From: Asterochloris sp. CNOR1
Lineage: Eukaryota > Chlorophyta > Trebouxiophyceae > Trebouxiales > Trebouxiaceae
Direction: 5' to 3'
NCBI GenBank assembly: GCA_963969365.1
Contig: OZ017758.1
Location: 2,232,001-2,296,000, forward strand
DNA length: 64,000 nucleotides
The notes under the pieces were generated by a model. That model had not been told where the DNA came from, did not search any database, and was given only the letters and a program-made list of their open reading frames with translations. Shown one piece after another: positions 13,301 to 23,400 of this stretch. A program made the position numbers and the translations under genes. Positions within the stretch are counted from its first letter, which is position 1. Every line of letters starts with the position of its first letter.

Positions 13301-16300
13301 TGCTGCTGCACAGGCAGTGCCCAAGGCAGCTGTTTGGCTGGGCGCAGCAGAGGCTGGGGTGCTTCCAATCCCACCTGCACCTGGTAGCAGCCAGCACCTC
13401 CCTGGTAGCGGTGGGGCCACACCAGCAAATCACAGCATGCACAGCGTGCAGCACAAAAGGGGCTCAGCCCCCAGCCAGGTCCCTGCAGAGAAGCACCAGG
13501 CCCTGCCATCAACTAAGGCTGAGGCTCGACCAGGGAGCGCTGCTGTTGGCAGGCCTTCGCTTGGAGGCAGGCAGAGGCTTGATGGTGAGACAGGCCATCA
13601 GGCCCTGCAGTCTGCTGAGGCTGAAACTCTGCCAGGCAGCGCTGCTGATGGCGGGCCATTGCTTGAAGGTCAGCAGGGGTGTGAAGGCCAGATGGCTGAC
13701 CACGTGCAGCAGCAGCAGCAGCCCAGTAGTGCTTCCCAAGCGCTACCCGGTGCAAGCGGCGTTGGCAAGGAAGTGGAGGGCCAGCGAGCTCGTGCTGGTG
13801 GCGCAGCAGATGAGGGGGCTCATACAGCAATAGAGGAGGTCGCAGGAGGTGGCTACAGCTCTACTGGACAGGGACACCAGGCGGATGATGGCATGGCGCC
13901 GGCAAGCCGTGATGAAGTGGCGCCACCAGCTGCGACCGGCATCCACAGAGGCTCTGGGCCCGGCAGTCGGCGTGGGAGCCGTCAGGGCAGTGCCACCTCT
14001 GGACCGAGCAGCTTTGCTGCTGCTGAGGGTGTGGTCCAGGTTGCTGCGCCCAGCGGCGGCGGCGGCGCAGTCAGCGGCCAAGGCAGCATCGCAATATCTG
14101 CCGCCAGTGAGACTGGTGCTGGAGGTTTCATTCAGAGTGTTGCTCCGAACAGCGGCTCCAGCCACCAAGACAGAGCTACCCTCAATGCCAACAGCAAGGA
14201 TGCAGCCAGCATGCAGCCCAGCCTCAACGTGGGTGTTGCTGAAGACAGCGGCAGTAGAGAGGGCAGCAGAGTGAGCAGTCGCCAGGGCTCTCATACATCG
14301 CGCACCAGGCTGGTCACAGACTTGGCCATTCAGAGCACTAGTGCCCCGGCCAGCAGAAGGATCAGCCGGAGCAGCAGTGCTGTAGAGGCCCCACCCTCCA
14401 TGGGAGCTGCTGGTTTGGAGGCATGGGCTGCAGCCGCTGCAGTGGTAGGCATGCCAGAGGCTGGGCGGAACCCAAGTGCCAGCAGGCGGACCAGCCAGAG
14501 CAGCGGGGCTGTTCAGCAGGGGCCACTTCAGGGGCCAGTGGGCTCCCAGACTGCTGCTGCTGGACCCGTGGCTGGGCAGAGCCAAAGTCCCAGCAGGCAG
14601 GTCGGCCCAAGCAGCAGTGACGTGGAGCAGGGGCCACTTGGCTCCCATACAACTGCTGTGGGGCCACAGGCTGGGACTGCTGCAGGCACAGGCGAGCCTA
14701 AGCTGGGCACGCCTATGTCTCAGGATGCTAGCAGCAGTCAGTCAGCAGTAGCTGGGCCTGAGCCCTCAGGGGCAGCCTGGCTGGAGTCAGCAGAAGGGCA
14801 ATGGGGGAGCTTTGTGCGACGTAGCCGACCCCAGGTCAGCTTCCCTGCCAGCCCTAGCACTTTATGTCTTGCTGGGGATGAACATCTCAACAAGGTGCCA
14901 GGTAGCAGTGCTATGCTGAACAGGCTGGATAGGTGATCTCCAGCAAGACAGGGCAGCGGCGCAATTGACCAAGTTGGGTGTGGAATGGTGTCGGATGCGT
15001 GAATGCCCTGCTTCTCTGAGGAGGACCAATCTGGACTGCACAGACACATGGCACAGCGTTGATAAATGGTGGTGATTGCCACGAGGAAAGGGCATTGCAT
15101 CCCCCCATCCCTCATCAACATGCAGCCTCATGGCCATCTGACAGTCATAGGCAACTTTGTCTCCTGACATCAGTGTGGGTTGGCTGACTGTAGGTGGTCA
15201 GGGCTCAGGCAACAGAGGGGTCTAAGCCAGCGCTCAGCACTGCAGGCAGGGCGGTCTCTGGTGCTGATGACTCTACAGTGGAGCGCTCCGGCCAGCCAGC
15301 AGATGCCTTGCCTGCCAGCGCAGGCTCTGCCGCAGGCAATGGCGCTCAGCCTGTAGAGCTGCAGCGGCATCAGCAGGCTGCACCCTGTGCAGATGACCAC
15401 TCTGCGACCGCAGATGCTGTTCAGACAGCTCCGCAGGGAGCCATGCCCACTGCACCTGCTCGGACAGGAGACCCTGCTGCTGCCTCAGCTGCAGAGGCAC
15501 GGCCTTCAGACCAGCGGCCTCAGTCAGAAGGCGCACCTATAGCAGAGACAGGGGGAGTCCAGCAAGAGGCCGCAGCTGCCAGACCGTTCAGGGCTGTGCC
15601 TACTGCTGCGGAGCAGCCTGCAGCCACGGGGCTGGGCCGCAGCCTGTCAGGGCTGCGCCAGCAGCAGCACCGCCTGAGCAGCAGCAGCATGCCGGACCCG
15701 GCAGCACGCGAGTCGCTGCAGGGACTGGCTCCACAGCTGAGGCATCCACAGAGCGAAGCAGGGGCACGCAGCGCGGTGCCGCCGCCTACGCCAGCGGCGG
15801 ACGCTGCTGGGGACCAGCAGGCTGCGAGTCTGTCTGACCAGCAGCAGCCGTGTGGGGCAGTGCTTCCCGATGAGCAGGAGGGTGTGGCAGGCGAGGGTCC
15901 ACAGCAGCTGCCGCAAGGAAGGCCGACGGCTGAGATGCCGCAGGTGAGCTCAGACTGATGTCATGAAGGCTGACCAGAAATTAAGTTAGCTTGTGATGAT
16001 GCTGTATGTCTGAATGATTGGTCATACTAGGAGCTATGGATCTTCTTTCAAACAAAAACTGCTGCAATGCCAGAAGGTGAGCCCAGGCTGTTGTACTGGA
16101 TTCCCACTGCTGATATGGTGGAGGTGAGACCAGGCTGCTGTTTGGAAGGCTGAGTGCTGAGATGCTGGAGGTGAGACCAGGCTGCTTGTTGGAAGGCTGA
16201 GTGCTGAGATGCAAGAGGGAATGCCAGCTTATGTTGCACTGAGCTGCCAGGGAGCCCGTCCAGACATGCCACCACATGGCTATCCCCGGACCTCTCAGTG

Positions 16301-19300
16301 CATCACACAACACTCAAACAGGGGGACAGCGTATCAAGTGACCCCAGGGGCACAATGACCTCTGAGTAAGCCCGCATAAGTCAGCAATTGTCATGCTGGC
16401 TCACTGCAGCGCCATCTCCAGCTGCTGGCCTGGACCCGCCATGACTGCGAGCTGTGCATGACGTGCAGGCGTCACCGGGACTGGGTTCATCTAAGGAGAG
16501 GCTCCGTGCAGTGCTGGTCTGCAACTGCCACTGCTTCCTCAAGTCCCTAGGACCCTTGCAAAGCTCTGCCAGGTGCGCCGACTCCCCTGTTGCAGAGGCT
16601 CACACAGCAACATTGTCAAAAGTCACATCAGTGCTGAAGCACCAGGCGCTTGGCAGGCCCCTCCGTGACTGGGCTGCATCTCTGTTGGCTGCTGCAGCAC
16701 CACTGTCTGTGAGGCTGACAGGACCACCTCTGAGGGCAACGCTTGGCTGCACAAGTGCTGCTTGCAGGGGCGCTATGTGTTGCTGTGCCTTTCATGCATT
16801 TGAGCAACAACTGCCTGCTGGAGGAGGTTGCTGCAGCTCATATGCCCTCCAGCATGTTGTACACTGTGCTGGCTGCAGGCCTTCCCTGCTACAGCGCTTG
16901 GCACAGTCCAGGCGCCACCGCCACAGCAGTCTCATGGCTCCCCCAACAGCCCTGAGCGGGCTGCCCACAGCGCTGTCTGGGACTGGTCAACCTGCGGGAG
17001 CTGTGGAGGAGTCTGGCTGCGTGGCGCTGCAGCTGCTGGCAGCCAAGGGGGTGCCATCAGCGGGTGAGCCCATGCATGTGCTTAACTTATGTGCTGCAGG
17101 TGCTGTCTTGGGCGCTTCCAGCACAGTGCTGACAGCCCAAATGTGCACCCAAGTCTGTGTCGCTTGAATCTTAGAGGCAGGCATTGCTGCGGCAGGCTGC
17201 AAACAGACTGATGTACTGGCTGCAACTGACACTTACTCACCAAAGAAGGATGTGGCGGGCCACCAAAGCATCAGGATGACAGGTTTGCATGAGAGTGCAG
17301 AAATTTTGCGGTTAGCAAAGTGAACTTAGGCTGTAGGGGCTGAACACGCTCCAGCAGGGCACATAGGCATCAAAACAGCTGAACTTTTGCGCATGATGGG
17401 TCACTGGCCTGCAAAGGGGGCCCATGCCCCACACATGTGCTGGAATGGGCGCTCAGCAGGTCATTGCGGGGCCTGCACAGGTCAATCATACCCAGCACAG
17501 GACGTGTGCTGCAAAGGACAGTCAGCAGGTCATTGCGGGGCCTGCAGAGGCCTACAATGCCCCCAGCACAGCGCATGTGCTGCAGAAGGCGCTCAGCAGG
17601 TCACTGCTGGCCCTGCAGGGGCTGACCGTGCTCCAGCGCGGCACGTGGTGCGCCTCGGTCTGACAGACGGCTTTCGCTTCCACGGGAACATCTGCTGCCT
17701 GGACCCCGCCCAGATCCGCCCAGGTGGCAGCAGCTGGGGCCTGGAGGGCAGAACGCTGTTGCTAAGGGCGTGCAGCGCGAGTGGCGGTAGCGGGGACAGG
17801 CGACCTCTGCAGGTGTGGCTTCCTGTGAGTCTCAGAGTCACCCAGATGTACAGTAGCAGAGGTGGTGGCGGTGCTGAAGGGCGCTGAATGCTGCTGCCCC
17901 AGTGCATGCAGCTGTGGGACGGGCGGCAGGGACAGGCAGCCTCTGTAGTGGGGCTCCAGGGTTCTCTTAAGCAGCCTGTAGCGCATTTCAGCCTGCCTGC
18001 TGGGAGGCTGTGTCCAACAATGCAGGCCCCTGCGACGCCAGGGCTTTCAGTTTCATCTTGTGGCTTCCGCCTGCCCCTTGTGCATCTTGTGTCGCTGCAC
18101 CTGCATGCCTGTTGCACCCAGCTTTGATCATGTATGATGGCCTGAGAACTTTCTGTGGCCTATGTTTCGCATAAGGGAGCCAGCACTGCTGTAATCTTAC
18201 CCCATAAGAGTTGAAGGGCACTCCGTGCAGCCACAGGCATCGCGACGCCTGTGCTTTGACCATCAGCATCAAATGGGGCTTCTGCTCGCCCCTCATGCAT
18301 TGCATGGCCTTGTTCCTGCATAAGGTCCTTGCATGTGTCACCCTGAGGAGCCTGTGTGGCCTGGACTCTCCACAGGGGAGCCACTGCATATAAGCAGTGC
18401 TCCATTCAGCTTGAAACTGTTTGTCCTGTTCTAGGTGAAGCCTAGGCTGCCAGGTGTTTGGGTGGCTCGTCAGACAGCGGCTTGCCTTGCAGGTGCTCAT
18501 TGAACTCAATGCGTGCTTCTATCTGACGCCCGAGCGGGCTGCCAAGCTGGCTCTGCCCCAGTGGCATGCAGCCAAGCAGGTGGACGAGGTCACCCTGGCC
18601 TGGGCATTGCTACCCTGGGACTCCTTGGTCAAGGTGCACAGGCAGACTGTGGTTGTGTTGTTTGCTACCCTGCTTCGGGGATCTGTGTGGCTGGACTGGC
18701 TCTACCGCCCTTGCTGGTGTGCACAGCTCATCTGCATGTACAGGGAGGAGGCAGACGCTACCACCTGCTGTTGCAGCTGCTTCTGGAGTTAGCTGGTCTG
18801 AGCTGTGGTGCATGAGCAGGTGCATTGCCAGATGCGCACCAGCTACTGCTGCAGCAGCCCTTGTCTGCTGTTCATGCACAGATGGCCTGATGTGAAAGAG
18901 CATGTTGATGCAGGCGCATCCAGAGCAGACCATGTCCTTGCAGATGCAGTCTGGCCCCTTTGTGTATATTACAGCACACGCAGAGCCCCAGGTCAGCCCC
19001 TGGGTGTGCAGCGTGCCAGCCAGTGTGTCGAAGGCCGCCCCATGAGCTGCACCCCATGACATGTTTATAGAGTATGCAGGCCACTGCTGCTGTTTTCCTT
19101 GGTGCTAACCCTGTGCACCTCTAATAAGCTCTGAATGGCAGGGTTGACCCACAATTGTGCTGGTCCTGTATATCAGAGCTGCTGCTGTTGTCTTCGGTGC
19201 CAACCCTGTGCACCTCTTTCAAGCTGTGAATGGCAGCATTGAGTCAGATATGTGCTGGACCTGTATCTCAGGCCTGCTGCTGTTGTCAGTGGTCCTGACT

Positions 19301-20352
19301 CTGCCCACTCCCGCAGAGGCTCGGACTGCTGGGCCGCCTGCGGAGCAGCAGCAGCAGCTCCAGTCCATTTTTGAGTTTCAGAGTAGTGGAGCGAGGTGCA
19401 GCAAGCCAGGCTGCCGCACAGGGCGGCTCCTGTGCATGCATGATAGGCAGGCCACTGCAGCACGCACTGGTGGGGCTTGCGAGGCAGCTGGTTGCCCAGA
19501 AGCTTGCCGAGGTGAGAAAGGTCGAGGTCCATCCAACTTGCAGGCAGGGTGGCAGACCACCACACTGCTCCAGCCAGGAAGACCTGTCAGGAGCACCTGG
19601 CTTGCGGCATCTCGGCAGTTTGGTTCTTTGCGTGGGCTGTGACTGACTGCTGAGGCGCATGGGCTGGCCCAGATGAGATTGTGGTCAGGACTGGCTTGCG
19701 GTGGCATGGCTCATCATGACACTGCTTGCTTGGGCTGCTGCTGATTGCCTGAGACCCCGGAAGCACTGCATCTCCTGGCAGCTGCAGTGTTTGTGCTAGC
19801 AGCATGACTTCTGGATGGTATGAGCATGCATGTTCAATTTAGGCAACAAGATCAGCGCGTGCATTGCACCACCGTTTCCTCAACACTGTGCAGGCGCCTT
19901 CAGTACAGGGGGCCTCAGCAGACCCTGCAATTGCCGCCATGCCAGCAATTTTCGACGACCCACACTTCAGTGTAGCTCTTGAGCAGCTGTGGCAGTCACA
20001 ACACGAGGCCTGCCCATATCCCCTCCCTCCACCAGAGAGACTACAGCTCTTCAGGCAGTGTGTCCTCCTGCTGTGGCCACTTGCACAGCATTCACAGGTT
20101 TGTGGCCAAGCAGAAAGTGTATCGCAGCCAGGATGTACTCTCATGCGACTCAATGCCCAGCTTTCTGCCCTGCAGGTGCTCCCGTCTCTGCAGTTGAATC
20201 ATGCAAAGTTGAGTGCCCAGCGGCAGCAGTTGATAGCCCGCTGGGTGAATGAGGAACATGACCAATTGGGCATCAGCGTCTCCTCTCAGGCAGCCAACTG
20301 GCTGCTTGCTCCTTTTTCCTCTACAGAGCTGAGAGCACATGTCCTGAGCTGA
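7345..20352 (+). CDS. Very large Ser/Arg/Ala-rich protein of unknown function
   Basis: Not recognised. Exons chained by phase: 7345-7593, one ending 8292, one ending 9228, 9628-9748, 10427-10665, 10953-11198, 12080-12150, 12441-14834 (798 codons), 15194-15943, one starting 16410, one ending 17063, 17619 to 17812 or 17824, 18493-18633, 19317-19511, 19894-20097 and 20176-20352 (TGA). The joins around 7600-9200 and 16400-17100 are uncertain. The N-terminal part has SR-type patches (HSRSSRGGRLSRSSSAGDL, SRAGSRRSSRRAS). The 798-codon exon is low-complexity Ala/Gly/Ser/Gln with internal repeats and is probably disordered. A Cys/His cluster (HDCELCMTCRRHRD) follows near 16440. The C-terminal 250 residues look folded and helical (ELNACFYLTPERAAKLAL, ARQLVAQKLAE, FSVALEQLWQSQHEA). 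A split into two genes near 8316, where AATAAA occurs, is possible. It ends 134 bp from the NOL11 stop. Confidence 0.6.
11140..11560 (+). repeat. About 161-bp tandem units of exon tail plus donor
   Basis: The functional exon ends at 11198 with a GTGAGC donor preceded by an AGGACTGCAGGACGCTGCAG context. A near copy with GTGAGCGG lies at 11361 and a third, more decayed one (GGGAGCTGCAGCACTTCAGC) at about 11500. Each is followed by the same GCGCAGCCTGGCAGC-like stretch. All copies after the first lie in the intron. Confidence 0.8.
11998..12150 (+). repeat. About 99-bp duplication of a short exon
   Basis: The exon 12080-12150 encodes SAPPPSKGGHSHLDVALLQ. A copy about 99 bp upstream (about 12000-12050) reads APFSLHGGHSHLDAALLNQ in an equivalent register and includes the acceptor side. 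Only the downstream copy fits the splice phases. Confidence 0.75.
16045..16222 (+). repeat. 47-bp tandem array of exon tail plus donor
   Basis: The functional donor GT at 15944 follows GGCTGAGATGCCGCAG. In the intron the same context recurs with donors at 16077, 16124 and 16171 and a damaged one at 16217; steps are 47, 47 and 46. The copies read like AGTGCTGAGATGCTGGAG followed by GTGAGACC. Confidence 0.9.
17325..17660 (+). repeat. About 70-bp tandem array of acceptor plus exon head
   Basis: TCAGCAGG recurs at 17453, 17522 and 17593, and two further diverged units begin near 17331 and 17407. Each contains a CTGCAG- or CTGTAG-like acceptor and sequence like the head of the exon at 17619 (GGGCTGACCGTGCTCCAGC). 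The unit at 17619 is the one whose reading frame continues into the conserved-looking exon. Confidence 0.85.
19084..19320 (+). repeat. About 96-bp tandem units ending at a 3' splice site
   Basis: CTGCTGCTGTTTTCCTTGG at about 19084 recurs with changes at about 19181 and 19275; all share a following CCCTGTGCACCTC or CTGCCCACTC stretch. The third unit runs straight into the CCCGCAG acceptor of the exon at 19317, so the array repeats the polypyrimidine/acceptor side of an intron. Confidence 0.8.
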
Positions 20353-20486
20353 TCCTGCTCACACAAATACAATCATTCATGAGCTCTGAGCGTCAAAACA
20401 AAATGCCTGATGATCTGCATCTCTCCAGGTGCTGTAACTGTTGACTGTTGAGCAGTGAGGGGTATCCCTCCTGAAACAGCGCTGTT

Positions 20487-23400
20487 CTAGAACACACGCA
20501 GGTCCAAAAGCTCAATGGAGTAGATGTCTGACTGAGTTGGAGGTGGAGGGAGGCTGTGTCCCGCCAAAAGGTGCTCAACGGGCCCGTGCAGCAAGCCAAG
20601 CTGTGTTTGGGACCTCAACTGCTGCCGCACAATACTTTGAAGCTGCTCTACTGCCTGCACACAGGAAAACAGCATTCAAAGCACTGCTGGGCAGCCTAAT
20701 GCTCGCATGCTGCTTGCAGTGAGGTGCTCACAGGTTTTGACCCAGGCAGCGGAATTTGGGGAGTACAGGTGTCACCGCATTGCTGCAAGCTGCAAGGGTG
20801 CACACCTGCTGCATACCGCTGCACCTGCACTTGGCCCGCAAGGTGCCAGATGCACAAAGCTCGCACAAGAGAGAGAGCCCACCTGCTGGGAGTTGGGCTG
20901 CAGCACCAGTGCCGTCAGATGAACGTCCAGGATGGCTGCCACCCAGGCAATGACCCTCTCAGGTTCTGGTAACTGAAGTGAGGGGTCTAGATTCAGGTGA
21001 GGCTGCTGCCCAAACCTGTCTGTCGACAGGCATCTCTCTGCAGCGGCACAAACAGGTCTCAGTGGAGAGGCCGTCATGCTGCAGCAGCCAGCTGCTGGCC
21101 ACAGTTGGACATCAGGGTGCTGCAGAGGATCACAGCCACCGCACAGACTGACGGAGCACTCCACACTGGCCGCAGCAGATTTTACAGCAACAGTCGCAGC
21201 TGGCACCAGGGCAGCCACTCCAGGCAATATGCATCAGTGCGACCTTCGAAGTGGGCACCATGGCGGCCAGACCAGGCAGAATGCATCACTACAAAATTTG
21301 AGTGGGGCAAAGGCAGCAGAGCACACATAAGTTGTCCTTGCCTGCATGCAGCTGAACCAGCTTGGCCAGATACTGCAGCAGCTGCAGGGCAGCAGCTGCG
21401 GGGAGCTGCCTGACAGCAGCCACGCGCTCAGTCTGGGGGATTGGCATCGACACCAGGGGGTGCAGGCAGACCTCCTGCAGGCAGGCAGGCAGCAGCTTCA
21501 AAGAAAGAGAAGGTTCAAAAAATGGTGATAAACAAGAAACAGGTCATCTGCAGAGCGGCAGCTGGCAGACTGTCCATTTCCCCCCCATTGGCAGACAGGC
21601 CGGCCACAGCTTCAGCTTGTTGCTGCAGGAGAGGCTTCTATCACACTGCAATCTGCATGGTGCCGGCCAAAGCACAGGTGCACCAAGCACTACATCCAGC
21701 GCGGCCATAATGCACTCAGTGCAGCCAGACTCCTCCTGGCAGGCAGACTGCTGGTCTGCAAAGGCCTGGCCTGCATGGGGCAGATGCTGCATCTGCTGCA
21801 GGCCCCAGGCTCTGGAGGCCATGAGGGGGCTCAGCCAAGCGTCCCTCTCAGAAGGACTCACCATAGGGGAGAAGCCTTCTGCCACCACAGCTGTCTGATC
21901 CAGCAGCCTCTGCTGCAGCTGCAGGGCAGCCCCCTCAGGGGCCGCAGCAGCAGCAGGAGGCCCAGACGCTGCTGCTGCTGCCGGCCCATGTGCTGCGTCT
22001 TGCATGGGCAAATCTGCAGCTGCCCCAGGCCTGCAGGCAGCAGCAGCCCTTGGCTGAGAAGGTGAGCAGGCAGCAGCAGCCCTGTCTGGGCAGCTGATGG
22101 CAGCGCTTGCTTCACACTTGCGCTGCACTCATCTTTGCAGTCAGTTGACGCACAATGCTACCCAGGTAAACAGTGTGCATGAGTTGTTGATCTGAGTGAA
22201 AGGCGGAAGGGTGCAAAAGCATGCTCCAAAGGACTTGATTGGGATTGGGGCTGTCCACCCTCCAACGAACCCCGCAATCACAGGTGGTGCCGGCGCAGGG
22301 TTCAGTGCGCAGTGCTGCCGCACAGTTGATAAGAGCTACTGCTCACCCCTCACGGGCCTCTGACTGAAGAGCATCTCGTGACTCTGTCGCGAGGCGCTGC
22401 AGCGCCTGGTGCCAGTCTCTCTGCGCAGTGTCGTTGCTGCCAGCCAGCACCCTCTGCAGCGCTGCAGCCAGCTCTGCTGGCTCGATGTGGGGCGCCTGCA
22501 ATGAGCCACATTGGAGATGGGATGAGTTGAGAGGGGTTTGGCAGCTCAGCACAGGCACTGACAGGAGCAAGTGTCTCTGCAGTGCAAATAAGGAAATTTA
22601 TGTGTCACTGGCGGCTGCTAAAGGGGCAACCTTCTGCAGCGCATTGCAGAGCAAGCAATCATGGCAGGGGAGCTGGCTGACTGACAACAACCAAGTCTCT
22701 AGTTTGAGCAAAGCTGGTATCATGCTTGTGATGGGCGCAGGAAGCAAGTGAGATGCCAGTGCAGAAGCTAGCGACTGCCCTGCCCAGCCAAACATGATCC
22801 TGACTGGTGCCTTCACCTGGGCAGCCACAAGCGGGATCAGGGCATACTGCCCTGCCTCTGCCAGCGCACAGACCAGGCCCGGACACAGCGACAGGCTGAG
22901 CAGAGGCTGCCCAGCCAGCAGCGCGCTCAGTGCCTGCCACCACTTGCGCTCCTGCAGGCAGCGGCTGGGGGTTGACTGAGTAGTCGCCATGTCAGGCAGC
23001 TGGCTGCTGGTCAACATCGGTGTTGGGCTGTTGTAACACCAGCAAAGCTTTGAGAAGGGCTTGGGCAACAGTCACTAGCACGGTGCCAGCTGAGCTGCAT
23101 GAGCCACCCAGGGATGTCAGCAGCTGTGCAGGGCCACAGCAGGAGCAGCCCCTGTGACTCTCTGCGCCTGAGGGCATATGGGTAGCGCTGCTCCCTGCTG
23201 ACCATAGGTAGCACAAGCAGGCAAAGCACAAGCTGGCATACCCGCCAGGGGCCACAACACTTGAGTGGCAGACTGCCTTTTGTGCACGTGATTCCTGTCA
23301 GGTTTTTCGCGATGTTCTGGTCTGAAGATTGTGCCTGCCTTTGCAGAACCATTGAGGGCGTGAGCATCATGCTGAACACCCTGCCTGCTTGCGCAGGGCA

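Noticed and set aside
13743-14648. Long minus-strand open frame (301 codons) opposite the giant gene
   Set aside because: It is the mirror of a GC-rich, repetitive plus-strand exon whose frame joins its neighbours in phase; the antisense frame shows no family motif.
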